In this document: positions 52,871 through 62,402 of the stretch, piece by piece | Position numbering within the stretch: position 1 is the stretch's first letter | How the letters are laid out: the number at the start of each line of letters is the position of its first letter | Assembly (NCBI GenBank): GCA_032718475.1 | Contig: JAUCBJ010006506.1 | Coordinates: 52,953 to 116,952, forward strand | Source of the DNA: Nemertoderma westbladi | Lineage: Eukaryota > Xenacoelomorpha > Nemertodermatida > Nemertodermatidae | Direction: 5' to 3' | DNA: 64,000 bases | Program-made: the position numbers and the translations under genes | The notes under the pieces: model-generated | Databases searched by the model: none | Told to the model about the DNA's origin: nothing | Seen by the model: only the letters and a program-made list of their open reading frames with translations

Positions 52871-54968
52871 ATGTAAAGGGTTTACTGTGGAAGATCACCC
52901 ATGGCTGTGAACAGGCATTCCTTTAGGAAACAGAGTGGAAGGGTTTACTGTGGAAGATCACCCCATGGCTGTGAACAGGCATTCCTTTAGGAAACAGGGT
53001 GAAAGGGTTTACTGTGGAAGATCACCCATGGTGGTTAACAGGCATTCCTTGAGGAAACAAAGTAGAAGGGTTTACTGTGGAAGATCACCCATGGTGGTGA
53101 ACAGGCATTCCTTTAGGAAACAGAGTGGAAGGGTTTACTGTGGAAGATCACCCATGGTGTTGAACAGGCATTCCTTTAGGAAAAAGAGTGTAAGTGTTTA
53201 CTGTGGAAGATCACCCATGGTGGTGAACAGGCATTCCTTTAGGAAACAGAGTGAAAGGGTTTGCTGTGGAAGATCACCCATGGTGGTGAACAGACATTCC
53301 TTTAGGAAACAGAGTGGATGGGTTTATTGTGGAAGATCACCCATGGTGGTGAACAGGCATTCTTTTAGCAAACAGAGTGAAAGGGTTTACTGTGGAAGAT
53401 CACCCATGGCTGTGAACAGGCATTCCTTTAGGAAACAGAGTGAAAGGGTTTACTGTGGAAGATCACCCATGGTGGTTAACAGGCATTCCTTTAGGAAACA
53501 AAATAGAAGGGTTTACTGTGGAAGATCACCCATGGTGGTGAACAGGCATTCCTTTAGGAAACAGAGTGGAAGGGTTTACTGTGGAAGATCACCCATGGTG
53601 TTGAACAGGCATTCCTTTAGGAAAAAGAGTGTAAGTGTTTACTGTGGAAGATCACCCATGGTGGTGAACAGGCATTCCTTTAGGAAACAGAGTGGAAGGG
53701 TTTACTGTGGAAGATCACCCATGGTGGTGAACAGGCATTCTTTTAGGAAACAGAGTGGAAGGGTTTACTGTGGAAGATCACCCATGGTGGTGAACAGGCA
53801 TTCCTTTAGGAAACATAGTGAAAGGGTTTACTGTGGAAGATCACCCATGGTGGTGAACAGACATTCCTTTAGGAAACAGAGTGGATGGGTTTATTGTGGA
53901 AGATCACCCATGGTGGTGAACAGGCATTCTTTTAGCAAACAGAGTGAAAGGGTTTACTGTGGAAGATCACCCATGGTGGTGAACAGGCATTCCTTTAGGA
54001 AACAGAGTGAAAGGGTTTACTGTGGAAGATCACCCATGGTGGTGAACAGGCATTCTTTTAGCAAACAGAGTGAAAGGGTTTACTGTGGAAGATCACCCAT
54101 GGTGGTGAACAGGCATTCTTTTAGCAAACAGAGTGAAAGGGTTTACTGTGGAAGATCATCCATGGTGGTGAACAGGCATTCCTTTAGGAAACAGAGTGAA
54201 AGGGTTTACTGTGGAAGATCACCCATGGTGGTGAACAGACATTCCTTTAGGAAACAGAGTGGATGGGTTTATTGTGGAAGATCACCCATGGTGGTGAACA
54301 GGCATTCTTTTAGCAAACAGAGTGAAAGGGTTTACTGTGGAAGATCACCCATGGCTGTGATCAGGCATTCCTTTAGGAAACAGAGTGAAAGGGTTTACTG
54401 TGGAAGATCACCCATGGTGGTTAACAGGCATTCCTTTAGGAAACAAAATAGAAGGGTTTACTGTGGAAGATCACCCATGGTGGTGAACAGGCATTCCTTT
54501 AGGAAACAGAGTGGAAGGGTTTACTGTGGAAGATCACCCATGGTGGTGAACAGGCATACCTTTAGCAAACAGAGTGAAAGGGTTTACTGTGGAAGATCAC
54601 CCATGGCTGTGAACAGGCATTCCTTTAGGAAACAGAGTGAAAGGGTTTACGGTGGAAGATCACCCATGGTTAGGAAACCGAGTGGAAGGGTTTACTGTGG
54701 AAGATCACCCATGGTGGTGAACAGGCATTCCTTTAGGAAACAGAGTGGAAGGGTTTACTGTGGAAGATCACCCATGGTGGTGAACAGGCATACCTTTAGC
54801 AAACAGAGTGAAAGGGTTTACTGTGGAAGATCACCCATGGCTGTGAACAGGCATTCCTTTAGGAAACAGAGTGAAAGGGTTTACTGTGGAAGTTCACCCA
54901 TGGTTAGGAAACCGAGTGGAAGGGTTTACTGTGGAAGATCACCCATGGTGGTGAACAGGCATTCCCTG
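52871..54968 (+). repeat. 63-bp minisatellite with an uninterrupted reading frame
   Basis: About 33 tandem units of 63 bp are present, with the core GGAAGATCACCCATGG. Since 63 is divisible by three, one plus-strand frame stays open from about 52,935 to 54,977 (the first ATG inside it is at 52,965) and ends at TAG shortly after the array. The encoded unit is 21 residues, such as MVVNRHSFRKQSGRVYCGRSP. It is very basic, with one Cys, and has no signal peptide or domain I recognise. Two units carry the same 18-bp in-frame deletion (MVRKPSGRV). The first unit is out of frame because of one extra C near 52,964. The frame may be a real secreted or nuclear repeat protein or just a by-product of a unit length divisible by three; I favour the latter. 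Confidence 0.9.
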
Positions 54969-55019
54969 GCTGACTAGGCCTAAACGTTTCTCCCATTTAA
55001 AATTGATATTTGTCACAGT

Positions 55020-55131
55020 GGCGATAAGTTACCGGGGCGATAAAGACCGGGGGGCGATATGTACCCATGGGGCGCTAAAGGTCCATTAAGGCGATAAGTT
55101 CCCAAGGGGCGATAAGGCCCAGGGGCGATAA
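55020..55131 (+). repeat. Cluster of seven GGCGATAA motifs
   Basis: Seven copies occur at 55,020, 55,036, 55,053, 55,070, 55,089, 55,108 and 55,124, spaced 16-19 bp. Five are exact GGCGATAA; the others are GGCGATAT and GGCGCTAA. The spacers are GC-rich and variable (GTTACCGGG, AGACCGGGG). This is a degenerate short tandem array. The complement occurs twice near the start of SLC1 intron 1 (51,087 and 51,212). Confidence 0.75.
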
Positions 55132-55854
55132 AGGTTGAGATGTAGTCCGAGGCGTTCAAAGATTGCAAGAATTATTGTTTATCTGTAGACCATAATTTTA
55201 TTATATTTAATAAATAAGTTATCTCATCACGTTCTTTCTCTACGATTCATTCTTCCATTATCTGATTATTAGCCGAATAGACCAGAAGGTACACCGCACC
55301 AACTTACACACATATTCTCCTTTATCAGGTTTATGGCAACAGATTAATAAATTCCAGAAATTATTATTAATTTTTTACAAACAAAACTGAAATTTAAGTA
55401 ATATTTTGATGATTTTGTTACGAATATGTAAGTTTCTATCTCGTTGGGTTCCTGTTACCTATTTGGTCTATCTAGTTTGACCTAGAAGTCACAATTTTTA
55501 TTTTCGCTCTCAATTCGAAATTGTTCCAGTTACACCGCAGTTATTCCTGAACCTTAAAGATATTCGTTGGTACCGTTAGGTACCAACGGGATTTGCGCCC
55601 AGTTTCCCCCTTTTCCCACTTTATAACGTAAGTGTTTTATGTGTTTTAAGGTAGATTGTGTTTTTTTACTTGCTAGTATTTTTTGATACCTAACCAAAAA
55701 ACAAACACTCAAAAACAATGTTCAAAAATGGTCACACAATCTATACCAGTGCCCATTTTTAAATCAAATAATCATTTTCACTATGGCAACTTTTTAGAGT
55801 TGTATAACAAAATATATATATTATACACTACACTGGAACATAAATAAAACAAAA
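55132..55854. other. Intergenic stretch without a recognised gene
   Basis: This is AT-rich unique sequence. The only structure seen is a perfect 10-bp inverted repeat at 55,565-55,588, CGTTGGTACC with a GTTA loop and GGTACCAACG. No open frame with protein-like composition was noticed. Confidence 0.55.
55565..55588. other. Perfect 10-bp stem, 4-nt loop hairpin
   Basis: The arms CGTTGGTACC and GGTACCAACG are fully complementary around GTTA. No poly-T tract follows and the location is intergenic. The role is unknown and it may be incidental. Confidence 0.6.
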
Positions 55855-57099
55855 AAGAACATACAGTTGTACATACATGTTTAAGAACATACAGTTGTAC
55901 GTACATGTTTAAGAACATACAGTTGTACGTACATGTTTAAGAACATACAGTTGTACATACATGTTTAAGAACATACAGTTGTACATACATGTTTAAGAAC
56001 ATACAGTTGTACATACATGTTTAAGAATATACAGTTGTACATACATGTTTAAGAACATACAGTTGTACATACATGTTTAAGAATATACAGTTGTACATAC
56101 ATGTTTAAGAACATACAGTTGTACATACATATTTAAGAACATACAGTTGTACATACATGTTTAAGAATATACAGTTGTACATACATGTTTAAGAACATAC
56201 AGTTGTACATACATGTTTAAGAACATACAGTTGTACATACATGTTTAAGAACATACAGTTGTACATACATGTTTAAGAATATACAGTTGTACATACATGT
56301 TTAAGAACATACAGTTGTACATACATGTTTAAGAACATACAGCTGTACATACATGTTTAAGAACATACAGTTGTACGTACATGTTTAAGAACATACAGTT
56401 GTACATACATGTTTAAGAATATACAGTTGTACATACATGTTTAAGAACATACAGTTGTACGTACATGTTTAAGAACATACAGTTGTACATACATGTTTAA
56501 GAATATACAGTTGTACATACATGTTTAAGAACATACAGTTGTACATACATGTTTAAGAACATACAGTTGTACATACATGTTTAAGAATATACAGTTGTAC
56601 ATACATGTTTAAGAACATACAGTTGTACATACATGTTTAAGAATATACAGTTGTACATACATGTTTAAGAACATACAGTTGTACGTACATGTTTAAGAAC
56701 ATACAGTTGTACGTACATGTTTAAGAACATACAGTTGTACATACATGTTTAAGAACATACAGTTGTACGTACATGTTTAAGAACATACAGTTGTACATAC
56801 ATGTTTAAGAATATACAGTTGTACATACATGTTTAAGAACATACAGTTGTACATACATGTTTAAGAACATACAGTTGTACATACATGTTTAAGAATATAC
56901 AGTTGTACATACATGTTTAAGAACATACAGTTGTACATACATGTTTAAGAATATACAGTTGTACATACATGTTTAAGAACATACAGTTGTACGTACATGT
57001 TTAAGAACATACAGTTGTACGTACATGTTTAAGAACATACAGTTGTACATACATGTTTAAGAACATACAGTTGTACGTACATGTTTAAGAACATACAGT
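55855..57099. repeat. 28-bp minisatellite
   Basis: About 44 units have the form AAGAACATACAGTTGTACAT plus ACATGTTT. Three main unit types differ at single sites: AAGAACAT, AAGAATAT, and GTACGTAC in place of GTACATAC. Order along the array shows an 11-unit, 308-bp higher-order repeat; GTACGTAC at 56,457 recurs at 56,765. The units are rich in short palindromes (TGTACA, GTACGTAC, ACATGT). No frame of interest is present. Confidence 0.95.
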
Positions 57100-58099
57100 A
57101 TATCTAGTTATTTTACAAATTTAAAAATAGCCAGTAATTATACAAAGTTATTAAATTAATTTTTTTATTATGTTTGGTAGCAAAGCGTAGTGATATAAAT
57201 ATATAAGTTTTAATTTTTTTTAGTTTTAATTTAGTTTCTAAATTAAAAAAAAATAAAAGTATAAAATATTATCAATTTAATTTACTTTAACCAATATTCA
57301 TTTATATGTATTCAGAAATTTATATAAAAAAAATTTTATTTTTAATTTAGTAGCTTCTTTAAAATAAAATAAAAAAAAACTAGCTATATGTTCTAGAACA
57401 TTATATTTTTTATTTTATATATATGTTCTAGAATATTGTATGATAATTATATTTTGTTCTAGAACTCTACAATATTACTATGGTAACAAAGATTTATGTT
57501 ATAAAAATGTAATGCTATACGGAACTTTTACCCTTTTTTTATAAGCTAGTATTTTTTGAAATTTTAAAAATAATATATATTTTTTTTATTAATTTTGTTC
57601 GAGAACAAAATTAATTAAGTTTAATTATTTATTAATTAAATTATTAATTAAGTTTTTTGTTGTTATCAAAGCTAGTTTTTCTTACCTTTTTAAAATGTTC
57701 TAGAACATATCGTCTATTCATTTTTGTTAAAAGTAATGTTCAAGAACAAATATTTGTTGTTGTAGAACATTTTATATACATTTGTTATTTTTTGTGTTTT
57801 TTTATTTGATTAGTGTTAAAAACAATTACTAACAACTACAAATTTTCATTGTAGCTAGTGATTTTTATTAAATATAAATATGTGATACGTGATACAAAGA
57901 TAGGCCTAACATACAATACCGGTACAAATTAAAAAAATTAACAAATTAGCTAGTTTTTTGTTTTTTATGTTCTAGAACAAAAAATATTTGTTCTAGAATA
58001 AACTTTTTATATTAAATGAATAGATAATTAGAATATTTTTAAAAAATGTAACAAAAACTAGCTAGTATAAAAAATTTATACAATGGCGGGGGGTAAAAA
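57100..58099. other. Very AT-rich stretch with dispersed GTTCTAGAAC and AGCTAGT motifs
   Basis: No gene is recognised. The palindrome GTTCTAGAAC or a near match occurs at 57,390, 57,425, 57,466, 57,597 (GTTCGAGAAC), 57,697, 57,738 (GTTCAAGAAC), 57,968 and 57,989. AGCTAGT or GCTAGT followed by T-runs occurs near 57,544, 57,670, 57,853, 57,946 and 58,065. The mixture suggests degenerate copies of a short AT-rich element. The palindrome also matches the nTTCnnGAAn form of a heat-shock element; binding is not shown. Confidence 0.6.
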
Positions 58100-58150
58100 C
58101 CCAAAACACAGTAGTTGCCCAAAACACAGTAGTTGCCCAAAACACAGTAG
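58100..58150 (+). repeat. 18-bp tandem repeat, about three copies
   Basis: CCCAAAACACAGTAGTTG is repeated at 58,100, 58,118 and 58,136; the last copy is truncated and runs into GTACAGCAGTA. It is a simple short tandem duplication. Confidence 0.85.
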
Positions 58151-58332
58151 TACAGCAGTACCTCGACAACTTTTATTTCTGCTGGCCTGGCCGGGTTTTT
58201 AATTTATTAACTATTTCGATACAACATGCCGTTAGGAAACGCATTTTTAACAATATTTAACCATCTCTGTTGGCTTTATTTTTTATCCTTTGAATGTAAT
58301 CTACATATTATGAGAACCGCCTTCATCTGCAG

Positions 58333-58454
58333 ATTCAGAATATGAAAACCAATTAAAATTTCATCAACAAAATGCCATCAATATTATCCAAATACTAAAC
58401 GGTGTAAATTTTGAGACGCTGAATTTCGGGTCTACATCCCAAGAAATGATGTAA
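58333..58454 (+). CDS. Possible terminal exon of an unidentified gene
   Basis: After a good acceptor-like CTTCATCTGCAG (AG at 58,331-58,332) there is an open frame of 40 codons ending in TAA TAG at 58,452. It reads DSEYENQLKFHQQNAINIIQ and continues for another 20 residues. Composition is protein-like, in contrast to the AT-rich surroundings. AATAAA follows the stop codon by 24 nt (58,479-58,484). No upstream exon was found in the window's AT-rich stretch, and the family is unknown. It could be the 3' exon of a gene whose other exons lie upstream, a transposon remnant, or chance. Confidence 0.3.
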
Positions 58455-58478
58455 TAGTTTCACCAACAAAGCAAATTT

Positions 58479-58484
58479 AATAAA
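58479..58484 (+). promoter_or_regulatory. Candidate polyadenylation signal AATAAA
   Basis: A canonical AATAAA lies 24 nt after the stop codon of the possible terminal exon. In DNA this AT-rich such a hexamer is common, so support is weak alone. Confidence 0.25.
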
Positions 58485-58616
58485 ATTATAAACAACCGCT
58501 TTATCAATAGAGAGGTAATTTGTGAACATCGTGATAAAAAATATAAATTATTTATAAAAACATAATATTTTTATTTTAATCGAGTTTTAGTTTATTTTTT
58601 ATTGATTATTACAATA

Positions 58617-60323
58617 ATGTCGAGTCCGACGTTATTAGAAATGTTCAACCCTCGATCATTCAAAGAAGGAGAACTCTATACCGGGATCGAAAGTGTGGAG
58701 GAGGTAGATACGCCGATCGAACAGTTGCCGTTCAACAACGTCGGGTCACCGGAGCCGGAGGAATGGCTACCTCCGTCCATGGCGAAAGTCGAGGACGAAT
58801 TACTCGTCTCAACTACGATGCAATACCACGCGAGACTTTCGCAAGAAAGACAGAAGAAAGCTGAGATTATGAAAGAGATGAATGAAGAAAGGAAAACAAT
58901 TTGCGGACTTCAAGTTCAAGTGAATTCTATGAAAGAAAATATTCCAATAATGGAGGAAAAAGTGAATAACATTGAGAAGGAACGATACACATTGGCGGAA
59001 CAACTTCGACTAAACGTGGCGAATACCAATAAATACACGGCAGAGACTGAGGAACTTAGGGTTATCATTAAACGTCAGTCAGATGAGTTTTCAGCTGCTG
59101 ATATGAAAGCGGGATGTTTGAAGTTGGAACTGAATAATATAAAAGAAAAATCACTTGGAAAAGAGGCAATGATAGATCGCTTGACAAATGAGATCGACCT
59201 CAAATTGAAAGAATATTCGACGAAGGAAGATCTAACGCACTCTGAGAAAGACGAAAATATCCGACTGTCTGCGAAACTGGAGTCACTGGCGGACACATTG
59301 TCGGATGCCCAGAGTGATGTTAGCGTAAACAGCCAGAGTCTAGAGGAGGCACAGCGTGATAATAAACATAAGGAAGTTCAGTTGGAAGCGGTGTCTAAAG
59401 ATTCCCAAAGAAGGTTGTCGGCTATTAAAGAACGAAGTTCAATGTTAGCATCACAGCTGCATCAAACTGAAACATCTGTGAGAGAAGCTGAAAAAATGAA
59501 GCTTAATCTCGCTAATGAGGTTAAATTACGACGAGCTGAGAATAATACGATTAAAGATAATCTCAACAATGTTAACCTGAAGTTAGAACATGCGCAACGT
59601 GATAAGAATGAGTTGGAAACTATGCGAGATGTAGTTCAACAAGAAATAGACGAAGCAAACAAACACATATCAACAACAAAAGAAGAAATGGAAAGGACCA
59701 AAATTCAGACAAAAGAAATGGAGATTCGTATCTCAACTCTGAAAGAAGTTTCTGAAGAAGTTAGTCAGAGGTTGGCGGCTAATCAATCTCATATGAGTGA
59801 GTTCATTGGCGAACGCGATAAATTGTTGGAAAATCTCTGTGATTTAGAGAAAAAAAATAATTTGCTCCAAAAAGATGCAGAAAAGCTTCGAAAGAGAAAT
59901 AAACTATTGGAAGATGAGATGCGAGATAGTCAGAGGGTGAGGCAGACTTTGGATAATTTAATTCAAAATTTGAAGGCAACTGGTGATAATTTGAAAGTTA
60001 ATATTGCAGAGGACCCAATGCTGACCCTAAGTGAGTTAGATATAGACATCGACGATGGAATACCTCGAGTTATAGCGAATCCGGCCTTAGCGAAGCGAAT
60101 GGCAGAACTAGAAAGGAAAAGGAACGCGTTGAAACACGAGATCGAAAACGAAAAATTAAATGTCGATAAAATGAAGTTGAATGATGAATCAATGGAATTG
60201 AAACTTGAAAATCAGATTGAAGAAGGTTCTGATCTCAACATAGAGGTAGAGAAATCGAGGCATAAGTATAAGAACGCCATGAGGGAGTTGAGATCAGTGC
60301 AAGAGCAGACATCTAAGGTGTAA
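58617..60323 (+). CDS. Intronless long coiled-coil protein, 568 residues, family unknown
   Basis: This is an uninterrupted 1,707-nt frame. The start is the ATG at 58,617 (MSSPTLLEMFNPRSF); the frame is also open a little upstream, but with no earlier ATG. Residues 1-65 are acidic and probably disordered (SVEEVDTPIEQLPF, GSPEPEEWLPP). From about 70 to 455 the sequence is heptad-rich and highly charged with few prolines, typical of a long parallel coiled coil. Residues about 457-494 break the coil (NIAEDPMLTLSELDIDIDDG, then IPRVIANPALAKR). A second coil runs from about 495 to the C-terminus. No membrane segment or enzyme motif is seen. Codon use is ordinary and GC content is higher than in the flanks, supporting real coding. 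It looks like a structural protein of the cytoskeleton, cilium or centrosome type, but I do not recognise the family. The absence of introns could mean a retrogene or a naturally single-exon gene. Confidence 0.85.
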   Translation: MSSPTLLEMFNPRSFKEGELYTGIESVEEVDTPIEQLPFNNVGSPEPEEWLPPSMAKVEDELLVSTTMQYHARLSQERQKKAEIMKEMNEERKTICGLQVQVNSMKENIPIMEEKVNNIEKERYTLAEQLRLNVANTNKYTAETEELRVIIKRQSDEFSAADMKAGCLKLELNNIKEKSLGKEAMIDRLTNEIDLKLKEYSTKEDLTHSEKDENIRLSAKLESLADTLSDAQSDVSVNSQSLEEAQRDNKHKEVQLEAVSKDSQRRLSAIKERSSMLASQLHQTETSVREAEKMKLNLANEVKLRRAENNTIKDNLNNVNLKLEHAQRDKNELETMRDVVQQEIDEANKHISTTKEEMERTKIQTKEMEIRISTLKEVSEEVSQRLAANQSHMSEFIGERDKLLENLCDLEKKNNLLQKDAEKLRKRNKLLEDEMRDSQRVRQTLDNLIQNLKATGDNLKVNIAEDPMLTLSELDIDIDDGIPRVIANPALAKRMAELERKRNALKHEIENEKLNVDKMKLNDESMELKLENQIEEGSDLNIEVEKSRHKYKNAMRELRSVQEQTSKV

Positions 60324-61000
60324 TCACTGATAATTAGTACCAAAATTAACCACCAAGAAAACGGGTAAACTTACCGTGTTCTGTGTTATTTGTACTTTCA
60401 TATTACCTGAACAAGAAATGCAAGAATATTTATGCAGAGAAATATATATTATGTTAACTTTTGTTTGCGTTGTGAAAGCAAATGCCATAACGAGATTGTG
60501 ACAATGACAAGGTAATTGATTTATCTTGTAAAATGTATGTTGTGTGCCGTGTATGTTATATAATGGGGAATTGGGAATTAATATTTGTAATTTAATAATG
60601 TTAATTTATTACATAATAATAGTAAATTTGTTAATATATTTTTGAAAAAAAGCTATATGAAAGCGAAAATAAAAATCCTGGCTCACCCAGGAAGGAGGAG
60701 GGAGGTGAAACTATCTCTGTTTCACATTTCATGCAATCTCATTAAGATTAGTGGAAATATTTGGGGGAGGGGGGGGGGGGCTACGACACTATATTCCAGG
60801 AGATGTAAAGATGAACATACAGACCGCCGCGTTGTGAACTAATTTATCAACCTTGTTCATGTATTGTGTACCACTCATAACGGACATAATATTATAAATA
60901 TTTTATTGTTACAAATAAAATGGAAACAAACAAACATTACAAATTATTAGTCAGATATAAGAAAACTACTTCACCTTGACAAAACTTAAATAATTACTTG
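60324..61000 (+). other. Probable 3' UTR and downstream flank of the coiled-coil gene
   Basis: This AT-rich sequence follows the stop. A candidate AATAAA polyadenylation signal lies at 60,914-60,919. An unusual G-run (GGGGGA followed by twelve G) is at 60,763-60,780. A 66-codon frame at 60,642-60,842 runs through the G-run and looks like chance. Confidence 0.45.
60914..60919 (+). promoter_or_regulatory. Candidate polyadenylation signal AATAAA
   Basis: AATAAA lies about 590 nt after the stop codon of the coiled-coil gene. Other AT-rich hexamers occur nearby, so the actual cleavage site is uncertain. Confidence 0.3.
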
Positions 61001-61833
61001 TTGAAGGTTAAATATAAATACTCCAACTATGTTTTTTTGAGTATGAGGAATGCAGTAATTCATTAAACGAATATAATATTCACATAATCATAGCACATGA
61101 TGAATTAATTTATTTCAAAATACATAGAAAAATAATTATATAAATTAGTTGTAGGTTAATTCTTCTTCAGCGGCGAGGTAAATACTAACTACATTCACTA
61201 TAACTTTCGCATTTTCAAATATAATATTATTCTGCCAATAATATCGACAAGCTGCAAATATTGCTAATATCATGAATATGAATATCATGAAAACGCGCCA
61301 ATTGATTTAAAAAAAAGCAACGAATTAATTATTTTAATGGATTATGGAAAACGTTTGTTTAAGGATAAGAGTTTATGAATAAGTTGAAATGAAGGAGATG
61401 TGAAAAATAATATGACGATGTGTGTGTGCTATATAGTTTTAAGTGTTTATATGTGCCAGGGGTGTGGTGAGATACGCGGTAACACTATCGAGTCGGGAGG
61501 CCTTCGTGAAGGACAAAGTAAGCAAGTTTATCATACGGGTTCCAATGTTACAACCGTGGCCTAGTCGCCCTCTGACGGGAGACTGAAGAACTGGTTTTAT
61601 AATTTTAGAATTTTTTAGAACAGATTTTATTTCAGAATTTCGACAGACCAACAGACAACGGTTGAAACAGCCGGACCCCTATGCTAAGCTCGCTTAATCC
61701 GTCGCTCGCTCCACACTCAACGTGTACCAACTCAGAGGCACTTAGGAAGAGAAATTAAAACAAACCCGACCAAAGTGCCACCAATCTGCCGCAATACAGA
61801 TAATAAACAACTTCACTCTAAAGAAACGAACCC
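61001..61833. other. Intergenic stretch between convergent genes
   Basis: No gene is recognised. The interval 61,455-61,600 is GC-richer than its surroundings. It has a loose resemblance to a tRNA-derived SINE head (TGGTGAGATACGCGG, later GGTTCCAATG), but neither Pol III box fits well. The remainder is AT-rich without visible structure. Confidence 0.45.
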
Positions 61834-62402
61834 CTAAAGGGGGGAGCCCCGACCAAAGCGGACGCGTCAAGATTATAAAATAGGTTGCATGGGTTCCTAT
61901 GGGAGCAGCCCCAACCAACGCGTCACGCGGATACGTCAAAATAATTTTAGGTCTCACACCTATTTTGCGGACGAGTCAAAATTATAGAAAGTATTGAAGT
62001 CTATGAGAGGAGCCCCAATCCACGCGGACGCGTCACGCGTCAACGCCAATATCGTATATTAATATGTACAGTATTCAGTATTAATATAACTGTACTTTAA
62101 TTAATTATAATACTGAGTTAATGATATATTGTTGGATCAGAGTAAAACGCGGATCCGGATTCTACATTTAACATTGTCCCTACGGAAGTCGATTTTTTTA
62201 TATTTTTATTTGTATAAAGATATTGTATTGAAGGAGAAGGTATGGGAGACTACAGAAGCCTTATCATGCTTAAATCTTTATAATTATTGTTATAATATTT
62301 TAATTATAAGTTAATTATAAGTTACGAAATTAATATTTAAAATTCCAGCCCTCCCTCTTATTGCTTTCGAGGCGTCCGCGTTGGTTGGGGCTCCCCCTTT
62401 AG
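61834..62402. mobile_element. Candidate non-autonomous fold-back element with inverted ends
   Basis: The left end (61,834-61,866) has CTAAAGGGGGGAGCCCC followed by GACCAAAGCGGACGCG. The right end (62,372-62,402) is its inverted copy, GCGTCCGCGTTGGTTGGGG followed by CTCCCCCTTTAG, so about 30 bp match with few differences. Inside, next to the left end, degenerate direct copies of GAGCCCCAAYCMACGCG lie near 61,905-61,925 and 62,003-62,035. The middle is AT-rich without a transposase. No clear target-site duplication is seen. It resembles a MITE or fold-back element; family unknown. Confidence 0.5.

Noticed and set aside
58809-59296. Minus-strand frames opposite the coiled-coil gene.
   Set aside because: Shadows of the plus-strand coding sequence with no protein-like features.
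61439-61957. Two minus-strand frames of about 70 codons.
   Set aside because: They span the SINE-like and fold-back sequences and have no recognisable domain or start context.
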